64,000 nucleotides of DNA from Ruminococcus sp. OA3 (lineage in GTDB: Bacteria; Bacillota; Clostridia; Lachnospirales; Lachnospiraceae): the NCBI RefSeq assembly GCF_022440845.1, contig NZ_JAKNTO010000001.1, forward strand, positions 3,720,001-3,784,000, read 5' to 3'. A program made the translations under genes and the position numbers. The notes below the pieces were generated by a model. The model searched no databases and was not told where the DNA came from. It was given only the letters and a program-made list of their open reading frames with translations. Shown one piece after another: positions 17,072-25,552 of the stretch. Each line of letters opens with the position of its first letter. The stretch's first letter is position 1.

Positions 17072-19146
17072 TTGGTGATTCCCTCCTTGGATTGTTTATA
17101 AAAATGCAAGTGTAATGTTGTGCGCTGGACAAGTCCATCCAGCAGGTACAGCAACCCCGGCAGTACAAATAGGACAATGGACAGGGAGAGTAGGCTGCCG
17201 ATACCCAAGAACCGTCCCAGCTGGGCCAGAATACCGTGGCTGGAAAGGTACCCCAGCAGGAACCCCACTACTGCCAGAACCATGCCGGAGGTCATGACAG
17301 AGGGCGTCACCGCCGCTACGGTTTCAATCACCGCCTGCTTTTTGGCCATGTGTTCCCGGAACTCGGCATACCGCTCGGTGAACAAAATCGCGTAATCCAC
17401 AGTAGCCCCCAACTGAATGGAGCTGATAATCAGGTAGGAGATATAGAAAACTGTGCTGCCCTGGAAATAAAGGATTGCCAGGTTAATCCACACGGCTGTC
17501 TCAATGGCAAGCACCAAAATCACCGGCAGGGAGAGGGATTTCATGGTTAGCAGAAGTACAAGGAACACCGCGCCAATAGCGATCAGGTTGACCTTTACCG
17601 TATCCGCTGTAATGGTATCCATCAGGTCATAGGTGCTGACGCCGCTGCCTGCCAGGTAATAGGAATCCGGGTAGTAGGTATTGACGGTATTCCGGATGTT
17701 TTCTACCAGCCTAAAGGTTTCCTCGCCCTCATAATCGGCATCCACGGTAATGACAAACCGGCTGCAATTTTCTGACACAAGCTGGGAAAAGGTGTCAGCA
17801 TCCAAATACTCCATGGGGATTTCCGCACCTACGGTGTCCACATAGGAGAGGATGCTTTTTACCTGTGGGATGTCGTGGAGTGAGTTGGACAGCTCCTGTT
17901 CCGTAGCCAAGTCGCCCCGGGGTACCATAGCCACATAGGTGTCGCTCTTTCCGTAGAGCGCTTCAATGGCTGCCGTGTCTTGCCCAAGCTGGGTTTCCGC
18001 TCCGTAGATTTGAGAGGAACCATAGTAAAAATCATTGGCATTGGAAGCCAGATAGCTGGGAATGATCAAAACCACAAATACGCAAACCAACGGAATCATG
18101 ACCCGGTAGATAACCCGGCCAAATCTTTTGAAGCTGGGCAAAAAGCTGCGGTGCTGGGATTTTTGCAGCCACTTCTGCGTTTCCAGAATCAAGGCCGGCA
18201 TAAAAGTAAATACAGTAATCAGGCTGATGGCAACGCCTTTTGCCAGCGCAAGACCCAGGTCAGGACCAATCCGAAACTGCATAAATACCAGCGCCAGAAA
18301 ACCTATGACCGTAGTCAGTCCGCTGGAAAGAATGGAACTGGTGGACTTGCACAGAGTTTCTACCATAGCCTCCTTAGAATCCGATATTTCCTTTTTGCAT
18401 TCTTCAAAGCGGTGGATCAGAAAAACCGAGTAATCCAGGGATACAGCCACCTGCAAAATAGTCCCAGCCGCATTGGTCACAAAGGAAATCTCCCCAAAAA
18501 TCAGGTTGGTGCCGGAGTTGATCAAGACAGCCACACCTAATCCGAGCATGACCAAAACAGGCTCCAGCCAGGAGGTGGTAGTTAGAATCAGCATGACAAA
18601 AACAAACAGGATGGCAAATGCCGTAATCTTATTGATTTCACTGACCGTCCCTGTGGTGGCCACCGCCGTGGATACTGCGTCGCCGGTAAGCGCATTTTCT
18701 TCTCCCACGATCCCCCGGATAGCGTCCACGGCTTCCACCTGTTTTCCATCCTCGATGGTCACGGTAAAGAGGGCGGCGTTGTCTTTATAATAGGTTTCCA
18801 CGGTGTCCTGGTCCATGGTTTCGATGGGCCGCAGAATATCGGCGGCGTCATCCAGCCACATAACATCTCTAACCCCTTCGCAGGCCGAGATTTTTTCCTT
18901 GTAGTCTAAAGCCTCTGGTATGGTGACATCCTTTACCATCACACGGGCATTGGGAATACCTCCTTCAAATTCTTTCTCCATGACTTCCAGGGAAACGGTA
19001 GAGGCAGTATCCTCCGGGAGATAGTCCGTCATGTCGTAGTTGACCCCGACCATTCCCGAAAGGACAGCGCCTATGGCTGCCATTAGAAGGAAACAGATAA
19101 TTATTTTCTTTGGGTTGTCAACAATAATCTGATAAAATTTTCTCAT
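17068..19146 (-). CDS. MMPL family (RND superfamily) transporter
   Basis: A 692-residue permease with the two-fold MMPL layout: one membrane segment (residues 13-32), an extracellular domain, five segments, a second extracellular domain and five more segments. Both halves carry the proton-relay type motif: VSLDYSVFLIHRFEE in the first, TVDYAILFTERYAE in the second. MMPL proteins export lipids, glycolipids or drugs. The gene sits between a 109-residue protein and the heptad-repeat secreted protein, each overlapping by 4 bp, a tight three-gene unit. A TetR gene is divergent from it. The cargo is unknown. Confidence 0.93.
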   Translation of the reverse strand: MRKFYQIIVDNPKKIIICFLLMAAIGAVLSGMVGVNYDMTDYLPEDTASTVSLEVMEKEFEGGIPNARVMVKDVTIPEALDYKEKISACEGVRDVMWLDDAADILRPIETMDQDTVETYYKDNAALFTVTIEDGKQVEAVDAIRGIVGEENALTGDAVSTAVATTGTVSEINKITAFAILFVFVMLILTTTSWLEPVLVMLGLGVAVLINSGTNLIFGEISFVTNAAGTILQVAVSLDYSVFLIHRFEECKKEISDSKEAMVETLCKSTSSILSSGLTTVIGFLALVFMQFRIGPDLGLALAKGVAISLITVFTFMPALILETQKWLQKSQHRSFLPSFKRFGRVIYRVMIPLVCVFVVLIIPSYLASNANDFYYGSSQIYGAETQLGQDTAAIEALYGKSDTYVAMVPRGDLATEQELSNSLHDIPQVKSILSYVDTVGAEIPMEYLDADTFSQLVSENCSRFVITVDADYEGEETFRLVENIRNTVNTYYPDSYYLAGSGVSTYDLMDTITADTVKVNLIAIGAVFLVLLLTMKSLSLPVILVLAIETAVWINLAILYFQGSTVFYISYLIISSIQLGATVDYAILFTERYAEFREHMAKKQAVIETVAAVTPSVMTSGMVLAVVGFLLGYLSSHGILAQLGRFLGIGSLLSLSIVLFVLPGLLYLLDGLVQRTTLHLHFYKQSKEGITK

Positions 19147-19472
19147 GTGGTCTGCTCCTTTTCCTCTGCGGGGAAAGGAGCAGATGCCGTACCGGTAATC
19201 TCAAAGTTTTCCCGTTCCCCGTTTAGCCTTAATACCAGTGTCTCTTTCGTGATCCGTCCTACGGCGTCATAGGGGATAGTACGCATCAGCGTCGTCAACT
19301 CCCCTTTAATCTGGCAGGCGCCCTTTTCATTGATGTTTCCGTGAAACGGATTGGCTTTCTTCAGAATATCCAGTATCCCGTTAATTTTACTGTTATCCAC
19401 AGTGACAGACATCGTTCCATATCTGACCCCGATGGAGGTCTGCATAATTACATCATAGCTGACATTCCACAT
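19143..19472 (-). CDS. Protein of unknown family, first gene of the MMPL operon
   Basis: A 109-residue soluble protein starting MWNVSYDVIMQTSIG, with no signal peptide or membrane segment. Its pattern (SMTVDNSKINGILDILKK, then CQIKGELTTLMRTIPYDAVG, then ETLVLRLNGERENFEITG) suggests mixed alpha/beta with several strands, but I cannot name a family. It ends in a charged tail. The start at 19472 has AAGGAG 9 nt upstream; a longer frame to 19541 is not supported. Stop and next start overlap (ATGA), so it is made with the MMPL transporter and may be a cytosolic accessory or ligand-binding subunit. Function not inferred beyond that. Confidence 0.7.
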   Translation of the reverse strand: MWNVSYDVIMQTSIGVRYGTMSVTVDNSKINGILDILKKANPFHGNINEKGACQIKGELTTLMRTIPYDAVGRITKETLVLRLNGERENFEITGTASAPFPAEEKEQTT

Positions 19473-19535
19473 ATACTTTCGCTCCTTTCTTGCATCATAA
19501 ACTCTAATATAGAGGATTTGATTTCTGAAAAAAAC

Positions 19536-19553
19536 GGTCAAAGTATGGTCAAA
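19536..19553. promoter_or_regulatory. Direct repeat GGTCAAA x2, period 11
   Basis: Two copies of GGTCAAA (19536-19542 and 19547-19553), one helical turn apart, 64 bp upstream of the MMPL operon. Possible regulator site; no regulator assigned. Confidence 0.35.
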
Positions 19554-19597
19554 TGAGAGATATGGGACAAATCCCCGTTACTTGATGAAGAAGATAC

Positions 19598-19622
19598 CGG
19601 ACAAAAGTTTCACAATTGTCCG
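19598..19622. promoter_or_regulatory. Inverted repeat, TetR operator candidate
   Basis: CGGACAA (19598-19604) and TTGTCCG (19616-19622) form a 7-bp inverted repeat with an 11-nt spacer in the divergent region between the MMPL operon and the TetR gene. Assignment is by position only. Confidence 0.5.
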
Positions 19623-19685
19623 TAGAAAGATTTACCGGGCAAGTGTATAATAAGTTATAAGATATGTGGGGAGGATGTAAAGGCG

Positions 19686-20264
19686 ATGACAAATGAAGAA
19701 TTGTCTCTTAAAACCAAACAGTCGCTTGCCCAGGCGCTGAAAAATGCAATGGAACACAAAAAGCTTTCTAAAATCACCATCAGCGAGTTGTGTGCTGTTT
19801 GCCGGATAAACAGAAAGACATTTTACTATCATTTTGAGGATATATATTCTCTTTTGAAATGGACACTGGAACAGGAAGCTGTTGAAGTGGTAAAGAATTT
19901 TAATTTGGTGGTCAATACGGAAGAAGCCCTTCGGTTTGTTATGGAATATGCAGATGAGAATAAGCACATTATAAACGGTGCTTTCGATTCTATGGGATAT
20001 GAAGAAATCAAACGATTTTTCTACAATGATTTATTTTCCGTTATTTACGGAGCGGTTGAACAGGGGGAAGAAGAATTACAGATAACCTTGGATTCACAGT
20101 TCAAAAACTTTTTAGCGGCTTTTTATACAGAAGCTTCCGCCGGACTTCTGATTGAATGGGTTAAAAATAGGATGACACAGGATAAAGAAACCATTTTACA
20201 AAGTCTTTTGTCTATTTATAAGATTTCAATTCCTGCAATTTTGAGAGAAAAAAAGAAATACTGA
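19686..20264 (+). CDS. TetR/AcrR family regulator divergent from the MMPL operon
   Basis: A 192-residue regulator with an N-terminal helix-turn-helix (LSKITISELCAVCRINRKTFYYHFEDIYSLLKW, residues about 26-58). Its C-terminal helical domain resembles the DhaS/TetR_C_8 type found in Firmicutes (AGLLIEWVKNRM near residue 160). The ribosome site GGGAGG lies 11 nt upstream. It is transcribed away from the MMPL operon with a shared 210-bp region that carries an inverted repeat, so control of that operon and of itself is likely. Its A/T-rich codon use differs from the GC-richer transporter genes next to it. Confidence 0.88.
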   Translation: MTNEELSLKTKQSLAQALKNAMEHKKLSKITISELCAVCRINRKTFYYHFEDIYSLLKWTLEQEAVEVVKNFNLVVNTEEALRFVMEYADENKHIINGAFDSMGYEEIKRFFYNDLFSVIYGAVEQGEEELQITLDSQFKNFLAAFYTEASAGLLIEWVKNRMTQDKETILQSLLSIYKISIPAILREKKKY

Positions 20265-20379
20265 CTTCGCACCGTCCAAAATACTTGTTGAGGGATTCCC
20301 CCCCCCAAGCCCCCAGGATCGCCACCTTCGGTGACGGCCACGCATCCTTCGGACGCTGAAAATTTGAAAAAGCAAAAGA

Positions 20380-20420
20380 AAAACTCTATGCAAATGGTTA
20401 GTCCATTTACATAGAGTTTT
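20380..20420. terminator. Bidirectional terminator
   Basis: AAAACTCTATG(C)AAATGG pairs with CCATTT(A)CATAGAGTTTT, one internal mismatch, with T tracts on both strands. It ends the TetR gene on one side and the addBA-MATE transcript on the other. Just before it (20297-20360) lies a C-rich, GC-skewed stretch unlike the neighbours. Confidence 0.8.
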
Positions 20421-20531
20421 CTTATTTCCCGTTCATTTGGCATGAGTCAGTATTTTTGCAATACTTCTTTATGCTCCCCTGCCTTCCTGCAGCCCGCCGT
20501 TCTTTTCGCCTGTCAGCTGGTAAATACTTTA

Positions 20532-21887
20532 TCACACAGACATGTTGCGATTCATATGATTCCATTTTTCTGTTTTATAAAAGTACAGCGAGAATATCAT
20601 CGCGACGATCCATCCCAGCGGCCATGCCATCCAGATGCCTGTGGACCCAAATTTCAGCGGAAGGATAAAAACAAGTATAACTCTCAGTATCAAATCCGAG
20701 AATGTTGTAAACATAAAACACGCAATCGCCTCTCCGCCTCTCAGCACTCCATCACAGACCAGCTTGATACTGACAGGAAAATAAAACGGGGCTACGATAC
20801 CCAAAAACATTTTTCCGACAGCTATTACATCCGCACTCTCAGAGCTTACAAAAATTCGCATTACACTTCCGCCGAATACCAGGTACAGCACAGTAAACGG
20901 CAGCGATACCGCCAGAGCGATTCTCACACCGGAGCGCATCCCCTGCCTGACACGCCGGATCAGTCCTGCGCCTATGTTCTGAGCAGAAAAGCTGGATAAT
21001 GCGCTTGACAGCGTTGTAAACAACGTGATGGTAAATGTATTAAGCTTAATCGCAGCAGAATAGCCGGCAATAACGGTAGAACCATATCCATTCACAACCC
21101 CCTGTACAAACAGGTTTCCCACAGATACAAAACTCTGCTGTAAAATACTCGGCACTGCCATACGTGCAATCCTGCCAAGCATCGGCATGGAAAATTTTTC
21201 ATACACTGAAGTCTCTATTTTCCCCAGTCTTCTGAGCAGAACGGCAAAAGCAAGAACAGCTGCAGTACCCTGTGCAATGAAGGTCGCCCACGCGACACCG
21301 CCCACTCCCATCTCAAGACCGACCACAAAAAACAGGTCCAGCGCAATATTACCGAGTGATGAGGCGATCAGAAAACAGAGCGGCGTCATTGAATCACCGA
21401 GCGCTGTAAAGGTTCCGGTACAGATATTATACAGGAACACAAACAGAAGACCTGCAGTATAGATCATAAGATATACTTCCGAATCCCCGAATATATTATC
21501 CGGCGTGTTCAGCAGACGCAGCAGACGACCGCTGAACATCATGCCTCCCGCGGTCATCACAAGGCTCAGCGCTGCAGAGGATATCAGCGACGTAAAAATC
21601 GCCGTCTTCATCTTCCCGTACTGTCCTGCACCGAACAGCTGTGAAATGATCACGGAGCATCCAACATTCATTCCTATGGCTACCGCCATAAAGATCATCG
21701 TGACCGGATAGGACGCACCGACCGCTGCCAGCGCCTCATCTCCGATAAACTTACCAGCAACCACGCTGTCCACAATATTGTACAGCTGTTGAAATATTAC
21801 GCTGCCCAGCATGGGCAGAGTAAACGTCCACAGCAGCCTGTTTGGGTTTCCCTTTGTCAAGTCTTTTATCATATCCCGTTCCCTCAT
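20532..21887 (-). CDS. MATE family multidrug/metabolite exporter
   Basis: A 451-residue protein with 12 predicted membrane segments in two related halves, as in MATE cation antiporters. The first half begins with NRLLWTFTLPMLGSVIFQQLYNIVDSVVAGKFIGDEALAAVG, the classic MATE opening; the second opens at MLGRIARMAVPSILQQSFVSVGNLFVQGVVNGYGS. The start overlaps the addA stop by 4 bp (ATGA), so it is the third gene of the addB-addA operon. An alternative ATG five codons later (21872) follows GGGAACGGG and could be the true start. The exported compound is not predictable. Confidence 0.9.
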   Translation of the reverse strand: MRERDMIKDLTKGNPNRLLWTFTLPMLGSVIFQQLYNIVDSVVAGKFIGDEALAAVGASYPVTMIFMAVAIGMNVGCSVIISQLFGAGQYGKMKTAIFTSLISSAALSLVMTAGGMMFSGRLLRLLNTPDNIFGDSEVYLMIYTAGLLFVFLYNICTGTFTALGDSMTPLCFLIASSLGNIALDLFFVVGLEMGVGGVAWATFIAQGTAAVLAFAVLLRRLGKIETSVYEKFSMPMLGRIARMAVPSILQQSFVSVGNLFVQGVVNGYGSTVIAGYSAAIKLNTFTITLFTTLSSALSSFSAQNIGAGLIRRVRQGMRSGVRIALAVSLPFTVLYLVFGGSVMRIFVSSESADVIAVGKMFLGIVAPFYFPVSIKLVCDGVLRGGEAIACFMFTTFSDLILRVILVFILPLKFGSTGIWMAWPLGWIVAMIFSLYFYKTEKWNHMNRNMSV

Positions 21888-24800
21888 TCACATACAATTG
21901 CTCTGCCAAGCGTAACTGAATATATGATTTTCTCTTTCACCGTTTTTCCGGTTGTCCTCATAAGTGCCTGTGCGTAATAGTCCAGCTGTCTGTGATATTT
22001 ATCAGCCAGTTCCCGCTCACACTGCACCTGGTCTGTTTTATAATCTACCAGGATGATCACATCCTCCTCATAGAAAAAGGCATCGATGATCCCCTGTACT
22101 ACAATGGTATCGCTGTCCAGAAAATCCGGATCTTTCTCAGAAGCGGGGATGCTCATGGCGAACGGCTGCTCGAGAAACAGGCGTCCTTCCTGCTGCGCGG
22201 CTTTCATCCGACTGCCCAAGGGACTTTTGGCCAGACATACAATGTCTTCCGGTTCAACACAAAGCTTCATCGTCTCTGTAATCTTTCCCGCGTCTTCCAT
22301 CGCTGAAAGCTGACGTCTGACACCCGCTGCACTGTCTGCGCTGCTGTAATCCAGCAGCTGGAACACCCGGTGGTACGCTGTACCGCGGTCTGCCCCTTTT
22401 AAAACCTCTTCTCTCTTTTCAATAAACTGCGGAACAAGCGGTATGATATCGGGCTGAAAGTATAGCTCTTCTGCCGGCTCTTCCGTATACGGCTGCTTCA
22501 ATTCAGATACCGTAAGCTTTACTGGAACATGCTGTTGTTTTTCATATGGATATACAAAGGAGAATCTCTCATCCAGCAGCTGTTTCACCTGCGGATCATA
22601 AGTTTTCTGCGCATTCCATTCCAGGAAACGTCTTTTTTCTGCCTGCCTGCCTGCCTGATGCCAGACTTCTTTCTTCGTCAGCTCCTGAAGCGTCAGAATC
22701 TGAATAACCAGCTCCACATCCTCCTTCCGGATTTCCTTTCTGTTATGGACAGGTAGTCCATACGCTTCCAGCACTGGCAGAAATGCCCTGTGCCGTACCA
22801 GCGAAGGCAATACCCATGACCAGTAATCACGTCCTTTTTCCCTCATCCGCATGGATATCTCATGTGCTTCCTGTGTCAGCACCCCGGCACACTCCCTCAC
22901 CCTCTTTTCCAGACGGCTGATGGTCCCCACAAGAATCAGCTTTTCCTTTGCCCTCGTCAGAGCCACATACAGTACACGCATTTCCTCTCCCAGACTCTCC
23001 ATCAGGAGCTGATGCCTGATAACGCCTTTGAGAAGAGTCGGCATCTTGATCCTCCGTTCCGGATCGATACAGTCCACACCGAGTCCGTAGTCCGGATGTA
23101 TGATAATCCCGGAATTGATATCTCTCAGATTAAATTTTTTTCCCATTCCAGCCAGAAATACAACAGGGAATTCCAGGCCCTTGCTTTTATGAATACTCAT
23201 AATGCGGACGGTATTCTCATTTTCCCCCGCAATATTCACTTCCCCGTAATCCACGTTGTATTTCTGCAGATATTCGATATAGCGGATAAAATTAAATAAC
23301 CCCCGGTAGCTTGTTTTTTCATAGTCCCTGGCTTTTTCTATCAGCATCCTGATATTTGCAGCCCGCTGTTCTCCTGCCGGCATAGCCCGCACATACTGTC
23401 CATACCCCGTCTCATTCAGGATCGCCAGAATCAGTTCGTGGATCGGCGTATACGGCACACGCCCTCTCATGTCTGAATACACGCTGAAAAACCTGCACAG
23501 CTTCTCCTTGAGCACGTCGTCCTCACCGAGGTCCAGATAGCGCCTGCATCCATCGTACAGTTTTCCTTCCGGAAATGCTCTGCGAATGTCTGCCAGTTCC
23601 CGGGCAGACACCGAAGCGACAGGCGAATGCAGAACGGCAGCAAACGGAATATCCTGCCGCGGATTATCGCAGATATGCAGATAATTAAGCAGCGTTACGA
23701 TCTCAATTGCCGTAAAGTAACCGGTTCTCGTGGTCACATAGGAAGGAATCCCCATCGCCTGAAGAATCTTCCCAAAGGTCTCTCCCCAACCACTGACGGT
23801 TCTAAGCAGTATGACACAATCTGAATAGCGCATTGGACGGTATGTATTTGCCTGCCTGTCAAAAACCAGTTCCCGTCCTGCCATCTCGCGGATCCTCTGA
23901 CCAATGATACGCGCCTCCAGTTCCCTCGCCTCCCCTGACATACCTTCCTTTTTCACATCCTCGCCGTCCGACTCCAGCATCAGGACTTCTGTTTTGGGGA
24001 ATTCCGGATCGTTCCCCTCCGGATAATCCGCTCCGGGATACAGCGCCGCACTCTCATCGTAGGTAACCCCTCCAAAAGAACGGCTCATCAGCTGTTCAAA
24101 CAGCAGGTTGACAAAACCAAGGACTTCTTTACGGCTTCTGAAATTCCTGTGAAGGTCTATCCGCTGTCTGCTGCTCTCTTTTATGGTGTATGTCTCATAC
24201 TTTTCCAGAAATAACTGAGGATTTGCCAGACGGAAACGATAAATACTCTGCTTGACATCACCCACCATAAAGATGTTGCAGACCCCGTCTTCATGCCTCG
24301 ACACGCTCGTCAGCAGCATTTCCTGAACATAATTACTGTCCTGATATTCGTCAATTAGTATCTCTTCAAACTGCTGTGAAAGTTCACTCGCTGCCTGAGA
24401 ACGGACACAGCTTCCATCATCCTTTTTCTCAATAAGAATCTGCAGCGCCAGATGTTCCATATCGGTAAAATCCAGCAGATTCTTCTGTCTTTTTTTCAGC
24501 GCAAATCTCTCAGAAAACGCGAGTGTCAGGTCAATGAGGCTGCCCATCACGGGTGAACAGCTTCTCATGCACTGAAAAACGTCTTCCCCGGACATGATAA
24601 AGTACTGGCTCTGCAGCTCCCCCACGATCTCTTTGACCGTCTCTCTGCCAGCCTTGGCGCGCTCTTTGAGCACATCCGATACCGCGGCATCTTTTTTTGA
24701 GGAAAGCCGTTCCCATTTATGTTCTTTCAATACTGCATGAATCTCATCATAATCATCGGTATTGATCAATCTGTCAAGTAATGCCGCGTCTGCTTCGAGC

Positions 24801-25552
24801 GCCGGCAGATAGGCGTACGGCCCCTCCTCAGCCTGTGCTGTTTTTATATTTTCCGCAGCCTGGCAGACTGCCTCCTCGATCTTCTGACGAACATCCGACC
24901 AGAAAAGTTCCATCCACTGAGAGGCAAATAACTCCTCCCTGGTCTGCACATCATAGACGCTTCTGCAGTATTCAAGCCATTCCTCCGGCCATGGATGACT
25001 GGTCGAGAGCTCATACAGCTGAAGGATCAGCTCTTCCAGAACTTCATCTGTCTTTCCCGGGGCATAACACTCCACAAGACGGTGAAAATCATCGCTTCCG
25101 AGAGCATACGCCTCTTCCAGAATCTCCCCGAGTACATCAGATTTCAGGAGCTTCAGTTCCCCTTCATCCGCAGTCCTGTACCCTGGATCCAGATCTATCA
25201 GATGAAAATAATTTCGAATCACATAGGCACAAAATCCGTCAATCGTATTGATCTGTGCATTGTGAATGTAGGCTACCTGCCGTTTCAGGTGTTCGTTATC
25301 CGGCTCCTCCGTCAGTCTGTCATCCAGCGCCTTCAGGATTCTTTCTTTCATCTCCCCGGCAGCTGCTCTGGTAAATGTCACAACAAGGAGATGATCGATA
25401 TCTACGGGATCTTCCCTGCGGGTGACCATGGTCAGGATTCTTTCCACCAGGACGGCTGTTTTACCGGATCCGGCAGCAGCACTGACCAGAATATCGCGGT
25501 TGTGCAGGCTGATCACCTGTTCCTGTTCCTGTGTCCATTTCACTCCCATCAC
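21884..25552 (-). CDS. addA: ATP-dependent helicase/nuclease subunit A
   Basis: This 1222-residue AddA joins a UvrD-type 3'-5' helicase to a C-terminal RecB-like nuclease. Seen are the Walker A (SAAAGSGKTAVLVER, about residues 24-38), the Walker B/DExx region (ILIDEYQDSNYVQEM), motif III (VGDVKQSIYRFR), helicase motifs V-VI (MSIHKSKGLEFPVVFLAG and RVLYVALTRAKE) and the nuclease motif IILVDYKTDQV near the C-terminus. With AddB it resects double-strand breaks for RecA-dependent repair, the Firmicutes counterpart of RecBCD. The start overlaps the addB stop. Length agrees with the family. Confidence 0.97.
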   Translation of the reverse strand: MMGVKWTQEQEQVISLHNRDILVSAAAGSGKTAVLVERILTMVTRREDPVDIDHLLVVTFTRAAAGEMKERILKALDDRLTEEPDNEHLKRQVAYIHNAQINTIDGFCAYVIRNYFHLIDLDPGYRTADEGELKLLKSDVLGEILEEAYALGSDDFHRLVECYAPGKTDEVLEELILQLYELSTSHPWPEEWLEYCRSVYDVQTREELFASQWMELFWSDVRQKIEEAVCQAAENIKTAQAEEGPYAYLPALEADAALLDRLINTDDYDEIHAVLKEHKWERLSSKKDAAVSDVLKERAKAGRETVKEIVGELQSQYFIMSGEDVFQCMRSCSPVMGSLIDLTLAFSERFALKKRQKNLLDFTDMEHLALQILIEKKDDGSCVRSQAASELSQQFEEILIDEYQDSNYVQEMLLTSVSRHEDGVCNIFMVGDVKQSIYRFRLANPQLFLEKYETYTIKESSRQRIDLHRNFRSRKEVLGFVNLLFEQLMSRSFGGVTYDESAALYPGADYPEGNDPEFPKTEVLMLESDGEDVKKEGMSGEARELEARIIGQRIREMAGRELVFDRQANTYRPMRYSDCVILLRTVSGWGETFGKILQAMGIPSYVTTRTGYFTAIEIVTLLNYLHICDNPRQDIPFAAVLHSPVASVSARELADIRRAFPEGKLYDGCRRYLDLGEDDVLKEKLCRFFSVYSDMRGRVPYTPIHELILAILNETGYGQYVRAMPAGEQRAANIRMLIEKARDYEKTSYRGLFNFIRYIEYLQKYNVDYGEVNIAGENENTVRIMSIHKSKGLEFPVVFLAGMGKKFNLRDINSGIIIHPDYGLGVDCIDPERRIKMPTLLKGVIRHQLLMESLGEEMRVLYVALTRAKEKLILVGTISRLEKRVRECAGVLTQEAHEISMRMREKGRDYWSWVLPSLVRHRAFLPVLEAYGLPVHNRKEIRKEDVELVIQILTLQELTKKEVWHQAGRQAEKRRFLEWNAQKTYDPQVKQLLDERFSFVYPYEKQQHVPVKLTVSELKQPYTEEPAEELYFQPDIIPLVPQFIEKREEVLKGADRGTAYHRVFQLLDYSSADSAAGVRRQLSAMEDAGKITETMKLCVEPEDIVCLAKSPLGSRMKAAQQEGRLFLEQPFAMSIPASEKDPDFLDSDTIVVQGIIDAFFYEEDVIILVDYKTDQVQCERELADKYHRQLDYYAQALMRTTGKTVKEKIIYSVTLGRAIVCE

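Noticed and set aside
19536-19553. CtsR heat-shock box
   Set aside because: The two GGTCAAA heptads have a 4-nt spacer instead of the 3 nt of CtsR sites, and the downstream genes are not heat-shock genes.
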